This document shows, piece after piece, positions 40,102 through 48,778 of a stretch of DNA of 64,000 nucleotides. The first letter of the stretch is position 1, and each line of letters starts with the position of its first letter. The notes below the pieces were generated by a model. That model was not told the DNA's origin, made no database searches, and was given only the letters and a program-made list of their open reading frames with translations. Source of the stretch: JASHPR01 sp963815375 (lineage in GTDB: Bacteria; Actinomycetota; Actinomycetes; Streptosporangiales; Streptosporangiaceae); assembly GCA_963815375.1 (NCBI GenBank), contig CAWFGX010000005.1, positions 558,001-622,000 of the forward strand, given 5' to 3'. The position numbers and the translations under genes are program-made.

Positions 40102-40311
40102 TACCCAGCTCCCAGTCTTGGGGGTTCCTGCCGCTTCGACGCGGCGCCGGCGTGCCCGGTTCCGGAAGCTTTAGCCTTTGAAGCCACCTGACGGGCGCGC
40201 TCACGGCAACCCGCAGATCACCTGTGTGCCGCGGCCGTTTTCGTGCGTGAGCCGGACTCGGCGCAGCCAGAGCGCCGGTGCATGATCGCGGAGTCTTGCC
40301 TGCGAACACAC

Positions 40312-40360
40312 TGATCACGGAGATCCGGCCGCGCCATATGACGGCCGAAATCCGTGATCA
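40312..40360 (-). terminator. Imperfect hairpin, likely terminator of the GT39 operon
   Basis: TGATCACGGA...CCGGCCG (from 40312) and CGGCCG...TCCGTGATCA (to 40360) pair as a nearly complete ~19-bp stem with a 10-nt loop. It lies 420 bp beyond the last stop of the minus-strand operon ending at 40781. The rest of the 679-bp gap (40102-40780) holds the 15-bp repeats but no gene I can support. Confidence 0.45.
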
Positions 40361-40650
40361 CGACCTCGTGCCCCCGCGCCCCCATAACGGACCACTTTCG
40401 CTGACACCAAAAGCGCCTTTCCCCTGACCGCAAACCCACCTAACGCCGAAACCAATCTACGGACCAGCCCGAAACGCCGATACGGCCGTGCCGATTCTCC
40501 GTCCTCCCCCTATCCGGCACCGGCTCCTGCTCAGCGGCCTCCCGCCGCTAGCCCGCACGTACGAGCGCGGACCGGCTGGCGCGTGCCAGGGCCGACTTCT
40601 TCAGCTGCCCTGACAACACCGCTCACATGACCCGAGAGCCGCCAGCCCCG

Positions 40651-40749
40651 TGCCAGCTAACCCTGTGCCAGCTAACCCTGTGCCAGCTAACCCTGTGCCA
40701 GCTAACCCTGTGCCAGCTAACCCTGTGCCAGCTAACCCTGTGCCAGCTA
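40651..40749. repeat. Perfect 15-bp tandem repeat, 6.6 copies
   Basis: The unit TGCCAGCTAACCCTG is repeated six times without error (40651-40740) and then nine bases of a seventh copy (40741-40749). It is non-coding, 30 bp beyond the GT39 stop at 40781, in the 3' region of that minus-strand operon. There are no spacers, so it is a minisatellite, not a CRISPR array. Confidence 0.9.
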
Positions 40750-40780
40750 GCACCGCGGTGTGTCCAGCGGCCGCGGATGG

Positions 40781-42346
40781 TCAGTCGTACCTCTTCAGGT
40801 GCGGCCACAGCGTGTGCCAGCTGGCTACCGGGCCGGTGCAGACGCCGATCTGCACGTCCGCATAGCTGTTCTGCAGACCGAACGGGGCGTAAAAGGTCGT
40901 CAGCACGTGGCAGCTGGCGAAGAACGGCCGGAGCCCGGCGAGTGTCTGCGCGTCGACCACGAGCACCACGGTGTCAGACGCATGCCCGGGTCCCCACGTC
41001 CAGAACGCGTCGTTCCCGGAGAGCACGGGCGGCAGGCGGTCGCCTGACCCGACAACCTCCAGCGCGGCGGCTGTGTCGGCGTCCTCGGTGAAGATCGAGG
41101 TGGGTGGCTGGCCAGCCCGCGTCAGCGCCGCGTCCTGCGCTGTGACAGCGGCGGCGAGCTGCGGCCAGCCGACGGTGTTCGGGGTGGCCAGGAACTGCTG
41201 AGCCGACGCGGGCAGGTCGCTCAGGTCCGCGGCTGGCAGCACGGGCAGGACAAGCGGCACAGTCATGGCTGCGCTCACCAGCGGAGCGGCGACCATGATC
41301 CCGCGCCGCAGCAGCGGCCGGCGCCCCTGAGCGATCCAGCGCTCGGCGGCCAGAGCTCCGGCCGCCAGCACCGCCGGCCCGACTCCCTCCGCGTAGTAGG
41401 CCTTGCCTGGCACCCAGGCCAGCACGTAGACCACGATGAGTGTGCTGGTGACGGCGAGGAACCGCAGCTCCGGGGCCCGCCAGAGCCTGACGGCGCCAGC
41501 GATCAGCAGCGGTATGAGCAGCGGTCCCGCGTAGTCAACCACGGCCAGCGGGCCGCCGAGGTAATCGGGCAGCGTGTTGTTTTCCTGGTGCAGCACGGAG
41601 GCCATCGTCAGCTGCGGCCATCCGTTCATGGCCTGCCAGGCGATGTCGGGCGCCACGATCACCGCGGCGATGCCGCCGCCCAGCCACGGCCACCTGGTGC
41701 GCAGCACGCCGCGGTATCCCGAGACGAGGATGCCGGCGGCGAGGCCGGCCAGCAGCAGCACCAGCACGTTGTCGTCCTGAAGGCCGAGGCCGGCCGCGAC
41801 GCCAGCGCCTAGCCACCAGCGCGGCTTGCCGCGCAGCAGCGCCGTGGTCACGCAGAGCAGGACCGCCGCCCACGCCAGCATCTCCAGCGGCGTGGTCACG
41901 TCGAGGTACGCCACGCCGATGATGAACGGAGCGCAGGCCGCGGCGAGGGCGGCGATCACGCGGCCGGTCTGTCCGGCGCGCAGCAGCGCCGCGAGCCTGG
42001 CGGTGATGACCACAATCACCCCGCCAGCCAGGGCCGGGATGATCCGGATCGCTGTCGGGCGCACGCCGAGGATGCCGGTCATGATCCGGGTGAGAAGCGG
42101 GACAAGCGGCGGCTGGTCGACGTAGCCGAACGCGAGATGGCGCCCGCACACAATGAAGTACAGCTCATCGGAGAAGAATCCGTACCGGCCGCTGACCGCT
42201 AGTTCCGCAGCCACGAGGGCGGCGGCGATCACCCACGCGAGCAACGGCACGCGATCGGATTCAGAACGAGGAGCCTGCGGTGCGGGCGTGGCCCGCAGGA
42301 TTGGGCCCGCAGCGGCAGGGACGGCGGAGCCGCTGGCCTGGTCCAC
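40781..42346 (-). CDS. GT39-like membrane glycosyltransferase (second of two tandem paralogues)
   Basis: A 521-residue polytopic protein. After a soluble N-terminus, helix 1 (LLAWVIAAALVAAELAVSGR) is followed by the outer loop YGFFSDELYFIVCGRHLAFG with the Asp-Glu of the PMT/ArnT family, then YVDQPPLVPLLTRIMTG; about ten helices follow, and a soluble C-terminal domain ends in CTGPVASWHTLWPHLKRYD. Uses a polyprenyl-phosphate sugar donor to decorate envelope polymer (inferred). It is the close paralogue of the upstream gene, 25 bp away, sharing motif and tail wording. Confidence 0.85.
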   Translation of the reverse strand: MDQASGSAVPAAAGPILRATPAPQAPRSESDRVPLLAWVIAAALVAAELAVSGRYGFFSDELYFIVCGRHLAFGYVDQPPLVPLLTRIMTGILGVRPTAIRIIPALAGGVIVVITARLAALLRAGQTGRVIAALAAACAPFIIGVAYLDVTTPLEMLAWAAVLLCVTTALLRGKPRWWLGAGVAAGLGLQDDNVLVLLLAGLAAGILVSGYRGVLRTRWPWLGGGIAAVIVAPDIAWQAMNGWPQLTMASVLHQENNTLPDYLGGPLAVVDYAGPLLIPLLIAGAVRLWRAPELRFLAVTSTLIVVYVLAWVPGKAYYAEGVGPAVLAAGALAAERWIAQGRRPLLRRGIMVAAPLVSAAMTVPLVLPVLPAADLSDLPASAQQFLATPNTVGWPQLAAAVTAQDAALTRAGQPPTSIFTEDADTAAALEVVGSGDRLPPVLSGNDAFWTWGPGHASDTVVLVVDAQTLAGLRPFFASCHVLTTFYAPFGLQNSYADVQIGVCTGPVASWHTLWPHLKRYD

Positions 42347-42371
42347 GCGATACCTCCAGCGGTGCGTCGGG

Positions 42372-43943
42372 TCAGTCGTAGTGCCTCAGGTGCGGCCACA
42401 GGGTGCGCCATCCAGCGACTGGCCGTGTGCAGACGCCGATCCGCAGGTCCATCCAGCCGTTCTGTATCTGGTACGGGGCGTGGTAGGTGGTCAGCGCACG
42501 GCAGCTGGCGAAGTAGGGCCGCAGTGAGCCCAGCGCGTCGACGGCGAGCACCACGCGGTCGGAGGCCCGCCCGGGACCCCACATCCAGAATGCGTTGTGG
42601 CCGGAGAGCACGGGCGGCAGGCGGTACCCCGAGCCGAGGACGTCGAGCGCGGCAGCCTCCCCGTAGTTCCCGGCGAAGATCGAGGTCGGCGGGTTCCCGG
42701 CCCGCGTGAGCGCGGCGTCCTGCGCCGCGACCGCGCTCGTGAGCTGCTGCCAGCCGACCGTGTCGGTGATGATCGAGTACTGCTGCAGTGACGCGGGCAG
42801 GTCGTGCACGTCGCCGAGCGGCAGCACCGGCAGCACGACCGGCAGGGTCACGGCGATGCTGACCAGGGGAGCGGCGACCGTGATCCCGCGCAGCAGCTTC
42901 GGCCGGCGGGTGCGGGCGATCCAGCGCTCGGCGGTGGCCGACCCCGCCGCGAGTACTACTGGCGCTGTTCCCTGGGCGTAGTACTGCTTGCCCGGGACCC
43001 AGGCCAGCACGTAGACGACGATGAGCGTGACGGTGATGGCGAGGAACCTCAGTTCCGGAGCGCGCCAGAGCGCGGCGAAGCCGGAGACCACCAGCGGGAT
43101 GACCAGGAGCCCCGCGTAGTCGAGCTGGGCTGGCAGCCCGGTCAGGTAGTCGAACCGGTTGCTGTTCTGCTGGTGCAGCGCTGCGGCCATGACCAGCTGC
43201 GGCCATCCGTGTGTGGCCTGCCACCCGAGGTTCGGCGCCCAGATCACCGCGGCGATGCCGCCGCCCAGCCACGGCCACCGGGTACGCACCAGCCGCGCGT
43301 GGCCAGCAGCGAGGATTCCGGCGGCCACGGCTGCCACCAGCAAGACCATCATGTTGTTGTCCTCGAGACCCAGGCCGGCCGCTACACCAGCCCCCAGCCA
43401 CCAGCGCGGCCGGTCTCGCAGCACCGCTGTCGTCACGCACAGCAGGACCACCGCCCAGGCAAGCATCTCCACCGCCGTCGTCCCGTCGAGCTCTGCGTAG
43501 CCGACGACCAGCGGGGCGCACGCCGTGGTGAGGGCAGCAAGTACCTGGCCAAGCGGGCCAGCTCGCAGAAGCGCGGCGAGCCTGGCCGCGATGACCACGA
43601 CCGCTCCGCCTGCGAGCGCCGGGATGATCCGGACAGCGGTCGGGCTGAGGCCGAGAATGCTGGTGGTCGCCCGGGTCAGCAGCGGGGTCAGCGGCGGCTG
43701 GTCAACGTAGCCGAAGGCCAGGTGGCGCCCGGCAGCGATGAAGTACAGCTCATCCTGCATGAAGCCGTACCGGCCGCTGACCGCTAGCTCGACCGCCACG
43801 AACACGCCGGCGATCACCCACACCAGCAGCGGCACCCGGTCCGGGCTGGCGCAACTACGACCCTGTAACCGCGGGGCTGGTGCCGGATCCGGCACCGGGC
43901 CCCGGACTGTCCCGGCGGCGGGGGACGCACCGGGCTCGGCCAT
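42372..43943 (-). CDS. GT39-like membrane glycosyltransferase (first of two tandem paralogues)
   Basis: A 523-residue protein with the same layout as its downstream paralogue: outer loop YGFMQDELYFIAAGRHLAFG, YVDQPPLTPLLTRATTS, helices, WAVVLLCVTTAVLRDRPRWW and a tail CTRPVAGWRTLWPHLRHYD. Start at ATG 43943. It lies 32 bp downstream of the DHA2 exporter gene on the same strand, so the three genes form one unit. The two paralogues look about 60% identical, from a tandem duplication. Confidence 0.85.
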   Translation of the reverse strand: MAEPGASPAAGTVRGPVPDPAPAPRLQGRSCASPDRVPLLVWVIAGVFVAVELAVSGRYGFMQDELYFIAAGRHLAFGYVDQPPLTPLLTRATTSILGLSPTAVRIIPALAGGAVVVIAARLAALLRAGPLGQVLAALTTACAPLVVGYAELDGTTAVEMLAWAVVLLCVTTAVLRDRPRWWLGAGVAAGLGLEDNNMMVLLVAAVAAGILAAGHARLVRTRWPWLGGGIAAVIWAPNLGWQATHGWPQLVMAAALHQQNSNRFDYLTGLPAQLDYAGLLVIPLVVSGFAALWRAPELRFLAITVTLIVVYVLAWVPGKQYYAQGTAPVVLAAGSATAERWIARTRRPKLLRGITVAAPLVSIAVTLPVVLPVLPLGDVHDLPASLQQYSIITDTVGWQQLTSAVAAQDAALTRAGNPPTSIFAGNYGEAAALDVLGSGYRLPPVLSGHNAFWMWGPGRASDRVVLAVDALGSLRPYFASCRALTTYHAPYQIQNGWMDLRIGVCTRPVAGWRTLWPHLRHYD

Positions 43944-43975
43944 CGCGATGCCCCGCTTCCGGTCGTCCTCCTTTG

Positions 43976-45433
43976 TCACTGCTGCGGCAAACGTACCGCC
44001 TGCACGGGGGGTGGCGCCGGGCGGACGCGGCCGGAGATGAAGGCAGCCGAGACGATGGCGGCGCTCGCGTAGAACGCGATCGTCAGCTCGACCGCGTGGC
44101 GGAAGCCGGTCACGGGGTCGTGCTGGCTGACCGTGGCCAGGATCGCAACCAGCGCGGCCACGCCGAGGACGGTGCCGATCTGACGGGCCATGTTCAGGAT
44201 CCCGCTGCCGGTCCCGAACCTGCTGGGCGGCAGCGACGAACTGCCCGCTCCGAGCAGCGACGGGATCGTCAGGCCCACCCCGGCTCCGCCGATGAGCTGC
44301 GCGGGCAGCAGGTGGGTCAGGTAGGCGGGCTGAGCCTGCATCTTCCACAGCCACAGTGCCTGTGCCCCGGCGTTCACCACGCAGCCGATCGCCGCCACCC
44401 GGCCCGGGCCGCGCAGGGCGGTGGCCAGCCGCGGGGCGACCAGGCGTGCGAACGGCAGTACCATCAGCGGTCCTGGAGTGATGGCCAGGCCAGCCCGGAC
44501 AGCTGAGTAGTGCCAGACCCCGTTCAGAAACTCAACTGCGCTCAGCACGAATGCGCCGAACCCGGCGTAGTACAGCAACGAGGCGGCGAACGCGCCGCTG
44601 AACGTCCGTGACCGCAGCAGCCCAAGCTCCAGCACCGGGGCGGCGTGCCGGCCGGACCGGAAGACCATGGCGGCGCCGCAGGCCAGCCCGGCGCCGAGCA
44701 CGCCGGCGAACCCGGCGGAACCCCATCCCCAGGCCGGCGCCTCGACCAGGGCCAGGCAGACCAGCCCGGCGCTGGCCGCGAGCAGCGCGGCGCCGGACAC
44801 GTCGGGCCGGCTGCGAGCGCTCTCGTCCCGGCTCTCGGTCAGCACGCGCGCGGACAGCACCAGCGCGAGCAGGCCGACCGGGATGTTGACCCAGAACACC
44901 CAGCGCCAGCTCGCCTGAACCAGGCTCCCGCCGATAGCCGGCCCGAGGGCGGCGCCCAGCGCGCCAACCGCCGACCAGGTCCCGAGCGCCCGTGCCCTTG
45001 CGGCCGGCGGGACCGCCGTCAGCAGCAGCGACAGCGACGTCGGCACCATCAGCCCAGCGCCGAGAGCCTGCACCACGCGCGCGCCGACGAGGAACGCGAC
45101 GCTGGGCGCGAGCCCGCATGCCAGCGAGCCGGCGGTGAAGCCGGCCAGGCCGGCCAGGAACAGCCGCTTGCGTCCCACCAGGTCTGCCCACCGGCCGGCG
45201 GGCACCAGCACCGCTGCGAACACGATCGTGTAGCCGTTGAGCACCCAGGACAGCGAGCCGAGGGTGGTGCCCGCGTACTCCCGCTGAATGTAGGGGAACG
45301 CCAGGTTGACGATGAACAGATCCAGGCTCGACATGAACACCGCGAGCGACAGCACCGCCACGACAGCCGATGCACGCCGGCCTCCGCGCCCCGGTACTAC
45401 GTCCGCTGCCGACGCTGGTACCTGTGTCGTCAC
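43976..45433 (-). CDS. DHA2-family MFS drug exporter
   Basis: A 485-residue MFS transporter with 14 predicted helices. The DHA2 motifs are present: SLAVFMSSLDLFIVNLAFPY, VLVPAGRWADLVGRKRLFLA (motif A) and LGAALGPAIGGSLVQASWRW (motif C). GTG start at 45433 with GGAGG upstream. Co-transcribed with two GT39 genes. Probably exports drugs or lipophilic compounds. Direct repeats and a dyad upstream (45452-45521) are likely operators. Confidence 0.9.
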   Translation of the reverse strand: MTTQVPASAADVVPGRGGRRASAVVAVLSLAVFMSSLDLFIVNLAFPYIQREYAGTTLGSLSWVLNGYTIVFAAVLVPAGRWADLVGRKRLFLAGLAGFTAGSLACGLAPSVAFLVGARVVQALGAGLMVPTSLSLLLTAVPPAARARALGTWSAVGALGAALGPAIGGSLVQASWRWVFWVNIPVGLLALVLSARVLTESRDESARSRPDVSGAALLAASAGLVCLALVEAPAWGWGSAGFAGVLGAGLACGAAMVFRSGRHAAPVLELGLLRSRTFSGAFAASLLYYAGFGAFVLSAVEFLNGVWHYSAVRAGLAITPGPLMVLPFARLVAPRLATALRGPGRVAAIGCVVNAGAQALWLWKMQAQPAYLTHLLPAQLIGGAGVGLTIPSLLGAGSSSLPPSRFGTGSGILNMARQIGTVLGVAALVAILATVSQHDPVTGFRHAVELTIAFYASAAIVSAAFISGRVRPAPPPVQAVRLPQQ

Positions 45434-45451
45434 GCGTCCTCCGGCGTTCTA

Positions 45452-45521
45452 AGTAGCATCAAGAGACTCACTGACGGCGTCAGTCTCTCAGGAGCAGTTA
45501 GTATCGTCAAGCGACTCACTG
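45452..45521 (-). promoter_or_regulatory. Direct repeats and dyad in the DHA2 exporter promoter
   Basis: A 22-bp element at 45452-45473 (AGTAGCATCAAGAGACTCAC plus two bases) recurs at 45500-45521 with three mismatches, 48 bp apart. Between them ACTGACG-N-CGTCAGT (45470-45484) is a perfect dyad and AGAGACT/AGTCTCT (45462/45482) another. The pattern fits a TetR- or MarR-type operator pair. The rest of 45522-45708 shows no supported gene. Confidence 0.55.
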
Positions 45522-45708
45522 TGCGGCCGCAGGGTGAACCGGTACGTACGGTCGCCAATACAACCCTGGGCTTGGGAGCGTCGACATCGGCGACGACCTG
45601 CACGCGATCCACGCGAGGTTCCACCGCCAGGGCGGCGTTACCGGGTCGTCCCGCCACGAGGTCGTGCAGGTCCTTGCCCCCGCGCCCCGCCTTGATTGGG
45701 AACCCTTG

Positions 45709-46431
45709 TCAGACGAGCAGCTGGCCGCCTTCGACATGCAGGACGGTGCCGGTGACGAAGTCATCTTCGATCAGGTAGCTGATGGCGTTCGCAATGTCGG
45801 CGGGTCTGGCGATACGGCCCGCTGGCAGGCGTTCTGCCATCTGTGATAGCCGCGCTTGCTTGGCCTCGGCTGTCGCCAGCTGATCCCAGATTGGCGTGTC
45901 CACCCATCCGGGGGAGACCGCGTTGACCCGGATCGGCGCCAGTTCCAGCGCGAACGCGCGGACCATGGACTCCAGCGCCCCATTGACCGAGGCGGCCAGC
46001 GAACCGCCCGGCGCGGGCCGGTACGCGGCAACGCCGGAAGTGAGCGTGATGCTCCCGCCGGCCCTCATGCGGGGGGCGGCTTCCTGGGCGGCGAAGAACG
46101 GCCCGAGGAACTTGGAACGGACAGCCCGCATCAGGCTCTCCTCGGTCAGCTCCGTCACGGGGCCGTAGGGCAGGTCAGCGGCTGTTACCACCAGGTGACG
46201 GATCGTCGCGGTCTGCTCGAACAGGGCCTTGACCTGGGTGCGATCGCCGATGTCGGCCGCAGCGGTGCACACGCGGTCCGGGCAGCCGAGCTCGGCCCTG
46301 GCGGCCTCCAGGCGCTTGCTGGAGCGGCCCGCGATCACGACCGACGCCCCGCGGGCCAGGCACTTGTGCGCTACGGCCAGTCCCATGCCCGAGCTGCCGC
46401 CGATGACGACCACTGTGTCACTGCTATTCAT
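45709..46431 (-). CDS. Atypical SDR-family protein
   Basis: A 240-residue Rossmann-fold protein: VVVIGGSSGMGLAVAHKCLA at the N-terminus and VIAGRSSKRLEAARAELG; then SITLTSGVAAYRPAPGGSLA. The usual YxxxK catalytic pair is replaced: where YSASKAA is expected the protein has LAASVNGALESMVRAFALEL. RVNAVSPGWVDTPIWDQL follows normally. It is therefore either a variant enzyme or a non-catalytic SDR. Overlaps the marR stop by 8 bp and is transcribed with it. Confidence 0.82.
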   Translation of the reverse strand: MNSSDTVVVIGGSSGMGLAVAHKCLARGASVVIAGRSSKRLEAARAELGCPDRVCTAAADIGDRTQVKALFEQTATIRHLVVTAADLPYGPVTELTEESLMRAVRSKFLGPFFAAQEAAPRMRAGGSITLTSGVAAYRPAPGGSLAASVNGALESMVRAFALELAPIRVNAVSPGWVDTPIWDQLATAEAKQARLSQMAERLPAGRIARPADIANAISYLIEDDFVTGTVLHVEGGQLLV

Positions 46432-46948
46432 GATTTGCCTTCCTGTGTTCTGCCTCGACGCCGGCCAGCAGCTTCTTGAGCAGAGCCGCCAGTGCCTGGC
46501 GGTCGGCGGCTGGCAGGGAGGCGATCATCGACTGCTCGCATGTCATGTGCGTGCTCATCGCAGCGTCGACGACTGCAATGCCTCTGGCTGTCAGGCCGAC
46601 CAGCGTGCTGCGCCGGTCTCGCTGGCCGCCTGCGCGCTGTACAAGTCCCGCCCGCTCAAGGGCGTCCACCCGGTGGGTTATCGCACCGGAGGTCAGCACC
46701 AGCTCGTCATACAGCCGGGTCGGGGTGAGCTGATGGGGCGGCCCCGTCCGGCGGAGGGTAGCCAGCACATCGAAGCCGCCACGGTCCAGTCCCTCGCGCC
46801 GCAGCCCGCTCCTGATCAGGGCGTCAGCCAGATGGGCGGCCCGCAGGACCCTCCCGATGATCTCCATCGGTGAGGTGTCGATGTCCGGGCGCTCGGCTGC
46901 CCACTCAGCGCGAGCACGCTCGATCCTGTCGCCCTCAGGTATCTGCAC
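46424..46948 (-). CDS. MarR-family transcriptional regulator
   Basis: A 174-residue MarR protein from GTG 46948: RAEWAAERPDIDTSPMEIIG, then FDVLATLRRTGPPHQLTPTR, LYDELVLTSGAITHRVDALE and GLVQRAGGQRDRRSTLVGLT (the winged helix). The start follows the family domain; there is no clear RBS, so translation may begin on a leaderless message. An imperfect dyad just upstream (46955-46972) is a probable autoregulatory operator. Controls itself and the SDR gene. Confidence 0.87.
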   Translation of the reverse strand: MQIPEGDRIERARAEWAAERPDIDTSPMEIIGRVLRAAHLADALIRSGLRREGLDRGGFDVLATLRRTGPPHQLTPTRLYDELVLTSGAITHRVDALERAGLVQRAGGQRDRRSTLVGLTARGIAVVDAAMSTHMTCEQSMIASLPAADRQALAALLKKLLAGVEAEHRKANHE

Positions 46949-46954
46949 GTTCAC

Positions 46955-46972
46955 TATCTTAACATTCAGATA
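46955..46972. promoter_or_regulatory. MarR operator-like dyad
   Basis: TATCTTAACATTCAGATA, with arms TATCT/AGATA and AT-rich centre, 6 bp upstream of the marR GTG. MarR proteins usually bind such short dyads over their own promoters. Confidence 0.5.
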
Positions 46973-47025
46973 CTCTGCCTCCTGAGTCGAGGTGCCATGG
47001 CGGCGGTGATCTGAGTAGTGCTTTT

Positions 47026-47216
47026 CTGAAAGTTTTCGAACCCCCGGTGGCCCCGCGCGGAAAGGCCCGGCCCGGTCTCTCAGGACTGTCAGGTGGCAGG
47101 AGACTGCTGACCGCACTCCGGGAAAGCCGGTAATGCAGCCAGAACCGGGGGTTGACCGGCCTGCGCGGCCGACCTACGATTGCGGCACGTCGAAAGCATT
47201 ACTGAAAACTTTCGAA
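47026..47216. promoter_or_regulatory. Repeated dyads upstream of the xylanase gene
   Basis: CTGAAAGTTTTCGAA at 47026-47040 and CTGAAAACTTTCGAA at 47202-47216 share CTGAAA-N2-TTTCGAA; the core GAAAGTTTTC/GAAAACTTTC is a dyad. Similar GAAA..TTTC elements have been reported upstream of actinomycete xylanase genes. They lie 350 and 175 bp before the xylanase ATG. No other gene is present in 46973-47390. Confidence 0.55.
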
Positions 47217-47390
47217 GCCTGGTCGGCATCAGAGCCGGGAAGGCCGCCCGTGTGGCCTGGGCGGAGTTCTTGGGGGGAGATGGCGCCGCATGTGAATGCG
47301 GAATGGCGCGGAACCCTGCAGCCCACTCAGTTCGCGAATCCGCCTCGAAACATTGGCACAGGAGCCAAAGATAAATCAGGAGGTAGCATC

Positions 47391-48575
47391 ATGAAACGCC
47401 GTAATGTTCTCGCGATGGGCGCCGCCGGCGCGGCGACGATGCTGACCAGCGGTGGTACCGCCCTCGCGGCGTCGTCACGGGCCACACGGGCTGTAACCGC
47501 CAACCCGAGCTTAAGCGGGGGTTACGCGCCTGATTCGCTGCGCGCGCTCGGGGCAAAAATCGGCCTGCCGATCGGGACCGCGCTTATCCCGCAGGACATC
47601 CAGACCCCGTCGTACGCGGCCATCGCCGCAAGCCAGTTCTCCGTCGTCACCCCGGGCAACGGGATGAAGTGGCAGATTGTCGAGCCGTCGCCGGGCGTTT
47701 ACGACTGGTCCCAGGCAGACCAGCTCGTGGCTTTCGCGCAGGCCAGCAACCAGCTCATCCGAGGCCACACGCTCCTGTGGCACAACCAGCTGCCGACCTG
47801 GCTCACCACCGGGGTAGCTAACGGCAGCATCACCACCTCCCAGCTCTGGGACCTGCTGGAGCAGCACATCTTCATTGAGGTCCCGCGCTACCGGGGCAAG
47901 ATCTGGCAGTGGGACGTCGCTAACGAGTTCTTCCTCGACGCTGACCCGTCCGGGATCGATCCCAGCAACTTCTGGATCGCCGCACTCGGGCCAACCGTTA
48001 TCCCGCAGGCCTTCAGGTGGGCGCACGAGGCGGACCCCGGTGCGCTTCTGTTCTACAACGACTACAACATCGCCGGCGAGGACGGCACGAACGCCAAGAG
48101 CGACGCGGTGCAGGAGTGGCTGCAGCAGATGCTCGATCAGGGCGTCCCGATCATGGGTGTCGGCAATCAGGGTCACCTGGACACCCAGTACGGGTTCAGC
48201 CCGCAGCAGTTCCTGGCCGACCTGCAGCGGTACACCACCCTCGGCCTGCACGTCGCGATCACCGAGGCTGATGTGCGCACGTTCGTCAACAACCCGACCG
48301 ACCAGGTGCCCACCGACAACCTGGCGCTGTTCGCCCAGCCGTATGAGTACTCCGCGATGATGAAGGCCGCCCTTCAGGTCCAGCAGCTGATCTCGTTCAC
48401 GGTGTGGGGCTTCACCGACTCGGATTCGTGGGTTCCAGGCACCTTCGCCGGCGAGGGCTACGCGGCGATCTACGACGTGAACCAGAACCCCAAGCAGGCC
48501 TACTACGACCTGCAGAACGACCTGCTGCTCGGCGCCTTCGGCGCCCCGCACCGGGCGCCGATCCGGTTTTCCTAG
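47391..48575 (+). CDS. Endo-1,4-beta-xylanase, GH10, Tat-exported
   Basis: A 394-residue enzyme. The N-terminus MKRRNVLAMGAAGAATMLTS has the RR motif of a Tat signal peptide. The GH10 domain follows: PGNGMKWQIVEPSPGVYDWS, RGHTLLWHNQLPTWLTTGV, the acid/base Glu179 in WQWDVANEFF (usually WDVVNE) and the nucleophile Glu292 in HVAITEADVRTF (usually TELDI). ATG 47391 with AGGAGG upstream. It hydrolyses xylan outside the cell; the acetylxylan esterase gene converges on it. Confidence 0.93.
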   Translation: MKRRNVLAMGAAGAATMLTSGGTALAASSRATRAVTANPSLSGGYAPDSLRALGAKIGLPIGTALIPQDIQTPSYAAIAASQFSVVTPGNGMKWQIVEPSPGVYDWSQADQLVAFAQASNQLIRGHTLLWHNQLPTWLTTGVANGSITTSQLWDLLEQHIFIEVPRYRGKIWQWDVANEFFLDADPSGIDPSNFWIAALGPTVIPQAFRWAHEADPGALLFYNDYNIAGEDGTNAKSDAVQEWLQQMLDQGVPIMGVGNQGHLDTQYGFSPQQFLADLQRYTTLGLHVAITEADVRTFVNNPTDQVPTDNLALFAQPYEYSAMMKAALQVQQLISFTVWGFTDSDSWVPGTFAGEGYAAIYDVNQNPKQAYYDLQNDLLLGAFGAPHRAPIRFS

Positions 48576-48659
48576 AGCGCGGCCCCGGGGTGGATGAAAG
48601 GTACTTTGCTGCACGTAGATGTGCACCGGATGACCATTCATGGCTGCCGGGGCCTCAAG

Positions 48660-48778
48660 CCGGCCGCGCGGCTACGCGGGGAACCTCTCCCGCGCGGCTG
48701 CGCGTCTGCGCGCTCCCGCGCGGCTGCGCGGCTGCGCGGCTGCGCGGCTACGCGGCTACGCGGGGAACTTTTCCCGCA
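48660..48778. repeat. GC-rich low-complexity repeats
   Basis: Tandem GCGCGGCT(G/A) 9-bp units fill 48715-48765, and a longer imperfect duplicate of CGCGGCTACGCGGGGAAC recurs at both ends. It lies between the convergent xylanase and esterase genes and covers the last bases of the esterase gene. Not coding. Confidence 0.6.

Noticed and set aside
40651..40749. Tandem repeat taken for a CRISPR array
   Set aside because: Units are directly adjacent with no spacers, no leader and no cas genes.
42804..43787. 327-codon plus-strand frame over the GT39 genes
   Set aside because: Antisense to a well-supported membrane protein; no motif of its own.
45522..45708. Possible small genes between the DHA2 promoter and the SDR gene
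   Set aside because: Frames exist on both strands but show no start signals, no family match and unclear codon use.
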